Source: CALHKP01 sp963558075 (GTDB lineage: Bacteria; Bacillota; Clostridia; Peptostreptococcales; Anaerovoracaceae). Taken from it: a stretch of 20,555 nucleotides of DNA. Position numbers and translations under genes: made by a program. The DNA lies in assembly GCA_963558075.1 (NCBI GenBank), contig CAUWFN010000037.1:1-20555 (forward strand), written 5' to 3'. Every line of letters begins with the position of its first letter. The stretch's first letter is position 1. Of this stretch, positions 1-8,132 are shown piece by piece. The notes under the pieces are model-generated. The model worked only from the letters and a program-made list of their open reading frames with translations. It did not search any database and had not been told where the DNA came from.

Positions 1-29
1 TATTTATATTTATATTTGTTAGTTATTTT

Positions 30-1769
30 ATGCTGATAGGGGATGATTTTTTGAATTTGGGGAAAACACAAAAGGCGCTCAGAGAAAAATATGGAGATTC
101 ATTAAGTGTTAGGATCGAAGACAAATCTGTAGTAGTTTCCGGCGAGCTTGATAGCTGGGGTGATATTGTTGACGCATGTAGTATGTGTGTTACAAAAGAG
201 AAGGACTACCATGTTGTGAATGATATCAAGCTTAAGGGTGTAGATCCTATAGCTATGAGAGTTCCTGATTTTACAGATTCCTCTTTGGAAGGGGAATCTC
301 CGGATGTTCTTATTATCGGAGGAGGTATATCTGGTGCTTCTATTGCAAGAGAGCTTATGAAATGGAATCTTGATGTTCTTCTTGTAGACAAAGAAGCAGA
401 TGTTGCACTTCATGCATCGGGTAGAAACGATGGAGAGGTTCATCCAGGCGTTGACCTTGGAAAGGGAACCCTCAAGCAAAAGTATGTCGTGAAGGCAAAC
501 AGAATGTATGATGAAATCTGTAGTCAGCTAGATGTTCCATTTAAAAGGGTGGGACAATTTGTAGGTTTTTTTGATAAAAAGCTACGTTTACCTATAAAAC
601 TTTTTGCTATGCAGAGAAAGCATGTATGTGGAGTTGATGACACAGCTATACTATCAAAGGATGAAATCAGAAGACTTGATCCAGGTCTTACAGAAGACTT
701 TGAATTTGCGTTATATAATCCAAGTGCAGGATCTGTTTCACCTTATGAGCTGACTATTGCATACGCAGAAAATGCATGTATGAACGGTGCTAAGGTTTCC
801 CTAGAAACTGCTGTATTATCAATGGATGTAGCAGATGGAAAAATCAAATCGGTAAATACCAATAGAGGAAAAATTTATCCTAAAATTGTTATAAATGCTG
901 CCGGTGTATTTGCAGAAGATATCGCAAAGATGGCTGAAGATAGATTCTTTTCCATTCATCCGAGAAGAGGAACTAACTCAATCCTAGACAAAAATGCAGG
1001 AAAGCTTGTTAAGTCGATAGCTTCTTGGAAGACACTTAGCAAGCAGCATGCTCATACAAAGGGTGGTGGAATTGTTCATACGGCTAGTGATAATCTTCTT
1101 GTTGGACCTGATGCTGTGGAAACTTATGAAAAAGAGGATTTTTCTACAGTACAGGAGTCAATAGATAATGTCTTTGAAAAGCAGGAGAAGACATCGCAGA
1201 AGCTAAAGAAAAGCGATATAATTACATATTTTACAGGTATTAGAGCTGCTACATTTGAAGAAGATTTTATTTTAGAAAGAGGCAGAAAAACAGAAAATCT
1301 TATTCACTGCGCGGGGATACAGTCACCAGGACTTACAACGGCACCTGCAGTTGCAATTGATATTGCTAAGATGAGCGTTGAGCTTCTTAACGAGCTTGGA
1401 TGTGCTGTATCAGAAAATAAGAACTTTAATCCTATAAGAAAGGGAATACCTAAAGTTGCGAAACTACCATATGAGAAGCGAGAAGCTTTGATAAAGGAGA
1501 ATCCCGATTATGGTCAGATTGTTTGCAGATGCGAGGAAATCAGTCGAGGTGAGATTATAGATGCTCTTCATTCTCCTCTTGGTGTTCATACAGTTGATGG
1601 TGTCAAGAAGAGAGTTAGACCAGGTATGGGAAGATGCCAGGGAGGCTTCTGCATGCCTCTTGTAAGCAAAATTATAAGCGAGGAGCTTGGAATTCCCATT
1701 GAAGAAGTATATAAGGGAAATAGCAGATCTAATATAACTTTTGGAAAAACAAAGCAGGGGGCAAAGTAA
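30..1769 (+). CDS. GlpA-like FAD-dependent dehydrogenase with N-terminal BON-like and C-terminal BFD-like [2Fe-2S] domains
   Basis: This is probably the catalytic subunit of an anaerobic glycerol-3-phosphate-type dehydrogenase. Residues about 10-72 resemble a BON domain (a V-R-I-E-D-x-S-V-V-V-S-G core). A Rossmann FAD fold follows with GGGISG at 97-102, then the family motif ASGRNDG near 129. The C-terminus has a BFD-like iron-sulfur site with Cys499, Cys501, Cys536 and Cys541. The length of 579 aa is longer than a bare GlpA core because of the N-terminal extension. The start is uncertain. ATG at 30 has no visible Shine-Dalgarno, whereas AGGGG at 38-42 lies 8 nt before an in-frame TTG at 51, just before the BON-like domain. 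The stop overlaps the next ATG by one base (TAATG), so translation is coupled. Only 29 AT-rich bases precede the gene, so the promoter lies outside the window. The exact substrate is inferred, and another polyol phosphate is possible. Confidence 0.85.
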   Translation: MLIGDDFLNLGKTQKALREKYGDSLSVRIEDKSVVVSGELDSWGDIVDACSMCVTKEKDYHVVNDIKLKGVDPIAMRVPDFTDSSLEGESPDVLIIGGGISGASIARELMKWNLDVLLVDKEADVALHASGRNDGEVHPGVDLGKGTLKQKYVVKANRMYDEICSQLDVPFKRVGQFVGFFDKKLRLPIKLFAMQRKHVCGVDDTAILSKDEIRRLDPGLTEDFEFALYNPSAGSVSPYELTIAYAENACMNGAKVSLETAVLSMDVADGKIKSVNTNRGKIYPKIVINAAGVFAEDIAKMAEDRFFSIHPRRGTNSILDKNAGKLVKSIASWKTLSKQHAHTKGGGIVHTASDNLLVGPDAVETYEKEDFSTVQESIDNVFEKQEKTSQKLKKSDIITYFTGIRAATFEEDFILERGRKTENLIHCAGIQSPGLTTAPAVAIDIAKMSVELLNELGCAVSENKNFNPIRKGIPKVAKLPYEKREALIKENPDYGQIVCRCEEISRGEIIDALHSPLGVHTVDGVKKRVRPGMGRCQGGFCMPLVSKIISEELGIPIEEVYKGNSRSNITFGKTKQGAK

Positions 1770-3055
1770 TGATAAAAGGCGGGAAATATGATGTTGTTGT
1801 AATAGGCGGCGGACCTGCGGGACTTGCTGCTGCAATAGAAGCTGACAAGTGCGGCTCAAAAGTTCTTTTGATTGAGCGTGAAGTAAGGCTAGGAGGAATA
1901 CTTAAGCAGTGCATCCATGATGGTTTTGGACTTGTTAGATTTGGTGAAAAGCTTTCAGGACCGGAATATGTTGAGCGTTTTATAAAAGAATTTCATCATC
2001 GTAATATAGATTATATGACGATGACATTTGTCACTGAGATAAAGAAAAATGACGGGGAGTTTGAGCTTGTTCTTGTAAGTAAGGATGGACTTATTCAGTG
2101 TGAAGCCCTAAGCATAGTGCTTGCAACAGGATGTAGAGAAAGGACAGCAAAGCAAGTTTCGATTCATGGAACTAGACCCTCAGGTGTTTTTACAGCGGGG
2201 ACAGCACAGAATTATGTCAATGTGTTAGGTCAGATGCCTGTGAAGAAATGCGTTATACTAGGTAGTGGAGATATTGGTCTTATAATGGCAAGAAGATTGA
2301 CATTAGAGGGTGCTGAGGTTATCGGAGTATACGAGGCAAAGAGCACACCATCAGGTCTTACAAGAAATATCGTTCAGTGTCTTGAGGATTTTGATATTCC
2401 GCTTCATCTATCTCATACGGTTACAAGACTCTTTGGTCATGATAGGCTTACGGCAGTTGAAATCAGTGAGGTAGATAGCAACATGAAGCCCCTTCCAGGT
2501 ACACAGCAGATTGTTGAGTGTGATTCACTTATACTTTCTGTTGGACTTATTCCAGAAAATGAGATTGCAGCAAGTATTGGTGTCTCAATTGATAAGAGAA
2601 CAAAGGGTCCTCTCTGCAATCAGAAGCTTATGACAGATGTAGATGGTGTATTTTCATGTGGAAATGCTCTTCATGTAAATGATCTTGTTGATTATGTATC
2701 AGAAAGTGGAGAAATTGCAGGTAGAAATGCGGCAGCATACAGCAAAGAAGCATTGTCAGAAACAGAACATGTTAAGGTTTCGCCAGATATGAGCCTTGGC
2801 TACATTGTTCCACAGAAGCTAGAATATACAAAAGGAGGAAATCCGGGAAAAGCAGTCTTTTTCTTTAGAAGCAGAGATGTATTGGAAGATGTAGAGTTTC
2901 AGCTAAAAGCTGGCGGTCAGTTGATTTTTTCGAAGAAATATTCTCATGTGAGACCTCCGGAGATGGAGCGAATAGAAGTTGATTTTGCGAGCATCGGTTT
3001 TGATGGAAGAGAGATTGAAGCAGGTCTTGTGAAAAGGGGGATGAGCGAGATATGA
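1769..3055 (+). CDS. GlpB-like NAD(P)/FAD-dependent oxidoreductase
   Basis: This is a two-dinucleotide-fold flavoprotein, probably the electron-transfer partner of the upstream GlpA-like subunit. GGGPAG at residues 13-18 marks the FAD site. The motif R-L-G-G-I-L-K-Q-C-I-H-D-G-F-G follows it, typical of the HcnB/sarcosine-oxidase-alpha/clostridial GlpB-like group. A second nucleotide site, GSGDIG, lies at 165-170. No CxxC redox disulfide of the thioredoxin-reductase type is seen. The C-terminal part (about 335-428) looks like an added beta domain. The gene starts on the last base of the previous stop with a G-rich ribosome site just upstream, and its TGA overlaps the next ATG (ATGA), so the three oxidoreductase genes look stoichiometrically coupled. 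The family call is firm. The GlpB role is inferred from the neighbours. Confidence 0.85.
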   Translation: MIKGGKYDVVVIGGGPAGLAAAIEADKCGSKVLLIEREVRLGGILKQCIHDGFGLVRFGEKLSGPEYVERFIKEFHHRNIDYMTMTFVTEIKKNDGEFELVLVSKDGLIQCEALSIVLATGCRERTAKQVSIHGTRPSGVFTAGTAQNYVNVLGQMPVKKCVILGSGDIGLIMARRLTLEGAEVIGVYEAKSTPSGLTRNIVQCLEDFDIPLHLSHTVTRLFGHDRLTAVEISEVDSNMKPLPGTQQIVECDSLILSVGLIPENEIAASIGVSIDKRTKGPLCNQKLMTDVDGVFSCGNALHVNDLVDYVSESGEIAGRNAAAYSKEALSETEHVKVSPDMSLGYIVPQKLEYTKGGNPGKAVFFFRSRDVLEDVEFQLKAGGQLIFSKKYSHVRPPEMERIEVDFASIGFDGREIEAGLVKRGMSEI

Positions 3056-3414
3056 AGGAAATGACATGTATAGTATGTCCTAATGGATGCAGGCTTTCTG
3101 TCAGTGAGGAAAATGGCGAAATTTCTGTTTTGGGAAATAAGTGTCCGAGAGGGGAAAAGTTTGCTATTCAAGAAATTACAATGCCTATGAGGACAATATG
3201 CAGTACTGTAGCAACTGTATTTGAGGATGCACCTGTAGTACCTGTGAGAGTTTCGGAGGAAATCCCGAAGGATAAGATTTTTGACTGTATGGGAGAAATA
3301 GATAAGGTTCTTTTGACTGAGCGACTTGCTAGCGGAGACAAAGTTATTGAAAATATTCTAGGCCTTGGGGCTGATGTTATAGTTACAAGTGATGTTTTGA
3401 GAGGAGAATTTTGA
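3052..3414 (+). CDS. DUF1667 family four-cysteine protein
   Basis: This 120-aa protein has an N-terminal cysteine cluster: Cys6, Cys9, Cys13 and Cys31 in the pattern C-x2-C-x3-C-x17-C, with GNKCPRG around the last. This is the hallmark of DUF1667, a family usually encoded beside GlpA- and GlpB-like flavoproteins in Firmicutes and Thermotogae. The cysteines probably bind a metal or iron-sulfur centre, giving a small third subunit in the place GlpC holds in enterobacteria. That is inference: no CCG domains of true GlpC are present. It overlaps the upstream gene by 4 bases (ATGA), and its TGA shares one base with the next ATG. No signal peptide or membrane segment is seen. Confidence 0.85.
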   Translation: MKEMTCIVCPNGCRLSVSEENGEISVLGNKCPRGEKFAIQEITMPMRTICSTVATVFEDAPVVPVRVSEEIPKDKIFDCMGEIDKVLLTERLASGDKVIENILGLGADVIVTSDVLRGEF

Positions 3415-5156
3415 TGAGTAATAAACCTTATGTTGATTTTGAGCCAAAGTGGGTAAAGGAAGCTGCACCAGCGAATAGCTATAGATCTATTTTTAGATGG
3501 GGAGATCCGGACTTTGTAAAGTATCCGAAGGAATCTTTGTATAAGATGATGAAGGAACGCTTTGTCATGACTGATGATGATTTCAAGCAGTATTCTGGAA
3601 GTATAGGGATGGAAGAGGTAAAACTTGACAGAAAACCTCAGATTGCACAGGAGCACATAGATGCAATGAAAGAAATTGCAGGGGATGATTTTGTAACGAC
3701 AGAAGATTATCCAAGACTTTCGGTTGCATACGGAAAGACTGGATATGATGCGTTAAGAATGAGAGCAGGTCAAATTGATTCTCTGCCTGATGTTGTAGTT
3801 TATCCAGATACTTCTGAGCAGGTTGAGAAAATCGTAGAATATTGTACTAAGCACAACATTCCTCTATATGTATACGGAGGTGGAAGTTCGGTAACAATGG
3901 GTGTTGAACCTACAAGAGGCGGTATTTCTCTTGATATGAGAAAGAGATTCAACAAAGTAATTGCATTCAACGAAGTGGATCAGACTATAACTGTGCAAAG
4001 TGGTATGTCAGGCCCTCAGCTTGAGGAGGCTCTTAATAATGCACCTGAGAGATTCGGAGCTTCGAGAAGATATACATGCGGACACTTCCCTCAGTCATTT
4101 GAATACAGCAGTGTAGGTGGCTGGGTAGTAACAAGAGGAGCCGGTCAGAACAGTACATATTATGGTTGCATTACAGATATTGTAATGGGACAGAAGTATG
4201 CAACGCCTATTGGCAATGTAAAAACGAGTGGATACCCAAGAGAGGCAACAGGACCTAATCTTAATCAGATAATGATGGGAAGCGAGGGAACATTTGGCGT
4301 GCTTACAGAGGTTACACTTAAGGTGTTCAGATATATGCCAGAAAATAGAAAACGTTTCTCATTTATATTTAAAGACTGGGAGACTGCACAGAAAGCTGCA
4401 AGAGAAATGATGCAGTGTGAAGCAGGATTTTCATCTGTGTTTAGACTGTCAGATCCGGAAGAAACAAATTTGATGCTCAGATTGTATAATGTCGATGAGA
4501 CTCCATTATGGAAGCTTCTAAACTCAAAGGGCTATAAGGACATGGAAAGATGTCTGTTCCTCGGATTTACAGATGGCGAAAAGGGATATTCAAAGAACGT
4601 TGCAAAGAATATAAAGAAGATAGCAAAGCAGTTTGGCGGTATGAGTTTGACTTCATTTGTAACAAAGAGCTGGGAAAAGGGAAGATTCAATGACCCTTAT
4701 CTAAGAGATACTTTGATGGATTTCGGTATTACAACTGATACACTTGAGTGTACTGTAAACTGGTCAAACATGAGCCAGGTTCATAGGGATGTAAGAGAAG
4801 TGTGCCATGCTCTTCCTAATACAATCGTTACAACACATATGTCTCATTGCTATCCTCAGGGAGCAAACCTTTATTTCATTTTCATAACGAAAATGGACGA
4901 TGCAGAGGAATTTAGAAAATATCATGCTACAATACTAGATGCTATACAAAAATCAGGAGCTGCAATGAGCCATCATCACGGAATTGGCAAGATGTTTGGA
5001 CCTTGGCTAGAGGGAAATCTAGGAAGAACTGAATATGGTGTGTTCAAGGCCCTGAAGAACTACTTTGATAAGGACTATAACATGAATCCGGGAGGAACGC
5101 TTGGACTTGACACTCCGGAAGCTGAAAAACATTTCATGCGTGATGATATAAAGTAA
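3414..5156 (+). CDS. Alkyldihydroxyacetonephosphate synthase-like FAD-binding oxidase (AGPS/YgcU type)
   Basis: A 580-aa member of the vanillyl-alcohol-oxidase FAD family. The FAD-binding loop YGGGSSVTMG lies near 154-163. The stretches G-H-F-P-Q-S-F-E-Y-S-S-V-G-G-W and MGSEGTFGVLTE (near 288-299) closely parallel human AGPS. The HHH triplet at 520-522 (SHHHGIGKM) matches the active-site histidines of AGPS. AGPS exchanges the acyl of acyl-DHAP for an alkyl ether. Bacterial homologues such as E. coli YgcU are of uncertain function, so a sugar- or polyol-acid oxidase role is also possible. The ATG at 3414 is chosen over the TTG one codon upstream because GAGGAG at 3401-3406 sits 7 nt before it and it overlaps the previous stop. 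The FGGY kinase downstream mirrors the E. coli ygcU/ygcE neighbourhood. There is no peroxisomal-type or secretion signal, so it should be cytosolic. Confidence 0.85.
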   Translation: MSNKPYVDFEPKWVKEAAPANSYRSIFRWGDPDFVKYPKESLYKMMKERFVMTDDDFKQYSGSIGMEEVKLDRKPQIAQEHIDAMKEIAGDDFVTTEDYPRLSVAYGKTGYDALRMRAGQIDSLPDVVVYPDTSEQVEKIVEYCTKHNIPLYVYGGGSSVTMGVEPTRGGISLDMRKRFNKVIAFNEVDQTITVQSGMSGPQLEEALNNAPERFGASRRYTCGHFPQSFEYSSVGGWVVTRGAGQNSTYYGCITDIVMGQKYATPIGNVKTSGYPREATGPNLNQIMMGSEGTFGVLTEVTLKVFRYMPENRKRFSFIFKDWETAQKAAREMMQCEAGFSSVFRLSDPEETNLMLRLYNVDETPLWKLLNSKGYKDMERCLFLGFTDGEKGYSKNVAKNIKKIAKQFGGMSLTSFVTKSWEKGRFNDPYLRDTLMDFGITTDTLECTVNWSNMSQVHRDVREVCHALPNTIVTTHMSHCYPQGANLYFIFITKMDDAEEFRKYHATILDAIQKSGAAMSHHHGIGKMFGPWLEGNLGRTEYGVFKALKNYFDKDYNMNPGGTLGLDTPEAEKHFMRDDIK

Positions 5157-5178
5157 GAGTCGCCGAAAGGAGAGTTTT

Positions 5179-6732
5179 ATGGACAGGGAACATGTAGTGC
5201 TTGTTTTTGATGTGGGCACGCAGAGTAGCCGAAGCATGCTAGTTGATAGCAAAGGACATGTGCTGGCAATAGAAAAGATGAAACATGAGCCTGCTTATTT
5301 TGCTGATAATGTAGACTGGGCAGAGCAGGATGCTGATTACTATTATGATTGTATATGTAAGACTTCGCAAATATGCAAGGAAAAAAATCCTGATCTTTGG
5401 AAAAGAATAGAGGCTGTTACAATAACAACTATACGAGATACGGTAGTGTGTGTAGATAAGGAAGGAAAACCGCTGAGAAGGGCGATTTTGTGGCTTGATA
5501 AGCGTCTTGCGGAAGGAAGTCCTGTATTTCCTGCTACATCAAAGATAGCTCTTAAGGCTGTGGGAATGGAAAAGACTGCAGACCTTCAGTATAAGAAGTC
5601 ACACTGCAACTGGATTCGTGAAAATGAACCAGAAATTTGGGCAAAAACAGATAAGTTCTTATTCCTGAGCGGATATTTGATTTATAAGCTGACGGGAAAT
5701 ATGAAGGATGCTAAGGCTAGTATGATAGGGCATATACCATATGATAACAAGAGAAGATGTTGGCAGAAGGCATCGGCTCTTACACGCCCTGTTTTTCCTG
5801 TAGAAGAAGAGAAGCTTTGTGAGCTTGCAGAGACGGGAGAAGTCCTTGGATACATAACAGAAAGCATGGAGAATGATAGTGGCATTAAGGCTGGAATTCC
5901 AGTAATTGCTTCTGGTTCAGACAAAGCCTGCGAAATCATGGGGCTTGGATGTGTAATGCCAGAAAAAGCCGCAATTGGCCTTGGAACTACAGCAACTATA
6001 ACCTATATGTCAGACAAATATGTGGAGCCGGAGAGGTTTATTCCTCCTTATGCTGCAGTTATTCCAGGAAGCTATAATCCAGAAATAGAAATTTTCCGTG
6101 GCTACTGGCTCATTTCATGGTTCAAAAAAGAATTTGCTGCAAAGGAAGAAGTTAAGGCGAGAGAACTTGGTGTATCTGCAGAGGAGGTTTTGAACAAAGA
6201 GCTTTCTGAGATTCCTGCTGGATGCGAAGGTCTTTTGTTTCAGCCATATTTTACACCTAATATAACAATGCCTACAGCAAGAGGTGCAGTTATAGGATTT
6301 TCGGATGTTCATACAAGAATACACATATACAGAGCTATTATTGAGGGTATCAACTTTGCTCTTATGGATGGGCTTAAGCTTATGGAAAAGAAGTCTGGAA
6401 GAAAGTTTGAGTCTATTTCTGTAGGAGGAGGTGGAGCTCAGAGTGATGAAATCTGTCAGATAACTGCAGATATGTTCGGTGTACCTGTTATAAGAACTCA
6501 GTCGTTTGAGGCAACAGGTGTCGGGGCGGCGCTTGCGGCATTTGTAGGAATGGGAGTATTTGACTCCTACGAAGCGGCGGTAAGTGAAATGATTCATATA
6601 AAGGATAGCTTTGAGCCTAGAGAAGAAATGACAAAAATATACGATAAGCTATATAATGAAGTGTTTAAGGAAATATACGGAAGGCTATCGCCTCTTTATA
6701 AGAAGCTAAGCGATATATATCATACATCTTGA
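5179..6732 (+). CDS. FGGY-family carbohydrate/polyol kinase (GlpK/YgcE-like)
   Basis: A 517-aa ATP-dependent kinase of the glycerol/xylulose kinase superfamily. The N-terminal phosphate loop DVGTQSSR lies at residues 11-18. The middle has I-L-W-L-D-K-R, the FGGY_N substrate region in place of the W-x-D-x-R type of GlpK. The C-terminal domain has VGGGGAQSD near 414-422 and EATGVGAA, the usual FGGY adenosine-binding signature. It starts 22 bases after the AGPS-like gene with a strong AAAGGAG site. Its position after GlpA/GlpB/DUF1667 and AGPS-like genes suggests that it phosphorylates the polyol which those enzymes then oxidise. Sequence differences from GlpK in the substrate loop mean glycerol should not be assumed. 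The family call is firm, the substrate unknown. Confidence 0.9.
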   Translation: MDREHVVLVFDVGTQSSRSMLVDSKGHVLAIEKMKHEPAYFADNVDWAEQDADYYYDCICKTSQICKEKNPDLWKRIEAVTITTIRDTVVCVDKEGKPLRRAILWLDKRLAEGSPVFPATSKIALKAVGMEKTADLQYKKSHCNWIRENEPEIWAKTDKFLFLSGYLIYKLTGNMKDAKASMIGHIPYDNKRRCWQKASALTRPVFPVEEEKLCELAETGEVLGYITESMENDSGIKAGIPVIASGSDKACEIMGLGCVMPEKAAIGLGTTATITYMSDKYVEPERFIPPYAAVIPGSYNPEIEIFRGYWLISWFKKEFAAKEEVKARELGVSAEEVLNKELSEIPAGCEGLLFQPYFTPNITMPTARGAVIGFSDVHTRIHIYRAIIEGINFALMDGLKLMEKKSGRKFESISVGGGGAQSDEICQITADMFGVPVIRTQSFEATGVGAALAAFVGMGVFDSYEAAVSEMIHIKDSFEPREEMTKIYDKLYNEVFKEIYGRLSPLYKKLSDIYHTS

Positions 6733-6751
6733 TATATAATAGGGTGATTAT

Positions 6752-7375
6752 ATGATTAAGAGATTAATATTTATACAGGCTATGCTTTTGGCTTTTCAAA
6801 GTCTAGTATATTTTGGATGTGAAATTTTTCAGCACAGGATTCATAACGTAAAGCTTAGAATTGACGATAAGATACCATTTCTTCCATGGAGCGTGATTTT
6901 TTACTGCCTTTGGTTTCCACTGATTGCAGTATATCCGCTTGTTGTATACCAGACAGATCAGATACACTACTGCATTTATCTTATGACAATGTTTCTTGAG
7001 ATTATTTTAAGTGTTTTGTGCTATTTGATTTATCCTACTTCGTTTAGGAGGCCTGTCCCTCCAGATACATTTTGGGGAAATTTTATGAAGCTAATATATC
7101 ACGGAAGCTACAGAGGATTAAACTGTGCGCCAAGTCTTCACTGTTCTAGCTGTTTTCTGATTATATGGGTTTCCTGTGCATGTGGCGGAATGGAAATGTG
7201 GATTCGAGTTTTGACTATTGCAGTAGCTGGTCTAATTGTCTTATCTACAATAACAACAAAGCAGCACACTTTGATTGATGTTCTAACGGCAATACCGCTA
7301 TTTCTCATATGTAGACTGCTTGGGGGAATTTTAGCAAATCAATTTTATCCTATGATTATTGGGTGGATTGGATAG
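6752..7375 (+). CDS. PAP2-superfamily integral membrane protein (PSLH type)
   Basis: A 207-aa membrane protein with about five to six hydrophobic segments. It carries a PAP2-like tripartite active site: R-R-P near 97-99, then C-A-P-S-L-H near 128-133, then K-Q-H-x3-D near 170-176. The PSLH form, instead of PSGH, and the K-Q-H-x3-D ending are characteristic of the Aur1/inositolphosphotransferase-like branch rather than classical PgpB. It probably acts on a lipid phosphate or transfers a phospho-headgroup at the membrane. It lies 19 bases after the kinase behind a GGGTGA ribosome site, so it is the last gene of the operon, before a terminator at 7415. Link to lipid metabolism is inferred from the family and from the AGPS-like gene upstream. 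Confidence 0.75.
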   Translation: MIKRLIFIQAMLLAFQSLVYFGCEIFQHRIHNVKLRIDDKIPFLPWSVIFYCLWFPLIAVYPLVVYQTDQIHYCIYLMTMFLEIILSVLCYLIYPTSFRRPVPPDTFWGNFMKLIYHGSYRGLNCAPSLHCSSCFLIIWVSCACGGMEMWIRVLTIAVAGLIVLSTITTKQHTLIDVLTAIPLFLICRLLGGILANQFYPMIIGWIG

Positions 7376-7414
7376 AAAGAAGTAAATAGTTTAAATGATA
7401 AGGGATTAAATGAA

Positions 7415-7436
7415 AAGGGACTGCTCGCAGTCCCTT
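7415..7436. terminator. Bidirectional terminator between convergent operons
   Basis: Arms AAGGGACTG (7415-7423) and CAGTCCCTT (7428-7436) pair perfectly around a CTCG loop. The minus strand continues into TTTTC, a better U-tract than the plus strand (GCTTGTTT). It lies between the PAP2 gene (+) and the YhhN gene (-) and probably serves both. Confidence 0.8.
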
Positions 7437-7465
7437 GCTTGTTTAGTATAGATTTTTATGAAGCC

Positions 7466-8086
7466 CTAAAGGCATATGGAAAATGCAATCATATAAATTG
7501 CAGCAAAGTATGTTGTGAGCACTATTACGCCAAGTGTGAATGGTGATTTACTACTGAAGTATCTAAATGAAAGTGTAAGGTCAGATGTCCAAAATAAAAC
7601 CGATGCTGCGCAAAGCAGGATATGCTTTGGTGTGAAGCCTCCTGAAATTACTAGATTTATGCCAAGGCCTAGGAATGCTCCTACTAAGAGGGCATAAACC
7701 ATGATTGAGCCGTTATATCTTCCGCACTCGAGAATGCCAGAATGCCTAAAGTACCATAGAAGCAGGGCAGTTAGAGGCGAGAGAATAACAGATAGTGAAA
7801 TATCAAAGCCGATAAGTGTTAGGAAATAGAAACCAAATATTACATGCGCTATTCCAAATGATGCAACTCCAAGTGTGAAATAAGGTTCCTTAAGGCTTAT
7901 ATTGACCTCATCAGAAAGCGCGAGAAGAACATCCCCAAGAGTGCAGAAAATCAATGCAGGCAGTATGTATTTGAGAGTATCCGTATTACCTGATTTTAAT
8001 GCCATAACAAAAGCGATAATCCATGTGCCTACGCTTAGAGCTGTTTTTACTGTAATATATAGTTTTTGTTTATTGTCGTTTAACAT
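7466..8086 (-). CDS. YhhN/TMEM86-family membrane protein (putative lysoplasmalogenase)
   Basis: A 206-aa polytopic protein with about eight hydrophobic helices. The YhhN/TMEM86 fold is recognisable from L-G-D-V-L-L-A near 50, the G-x-x-x-F-x-x-A-H segment near 75, a Y-A-L-L-V-G-A-F segment, and the late F-W-T-S-D-L-T-L motif. E. coli YhhN aligns to the same landmarks by eye. Mammalian TMEM86 members hydrolyse the vinyl-ether bond of lysoplasmalogens. Bacterial members are often annotated as lysoplasmalogenase on this basis. The ribosome site is a G-run followed by AAATAAAA before ATG, somewhat weak. It starts 46 bases after the LysE-type gene on the same strand, so the two are probably cotranscribed. 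Family call good, enzyme activity unproven. Confidence 0.8.
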   Translation of the reverse strand: MLNDNKQKLYITVKTALSVGTWIIAFVMALKSGNTDTLKYILPALIFCTLGDVLLALSDEVNISLKEPYFTLGVASFGIAHVIFGFYFLTLIGFDISLSVILSPLTALLLWYFRHSGILECGRYNGSIMVYALLVGAFLGLGINLVISGGFTPKHILLCAASVLFWTSDLTLSFRYFSSKSPFTLGVIVLTTYFAAIYMIAFSICL

Positions 8087-8132
8087 TTTTATTTCCCCCG
8101 AATATGAATGTCATAGATGTCTTAGCTCAAAA

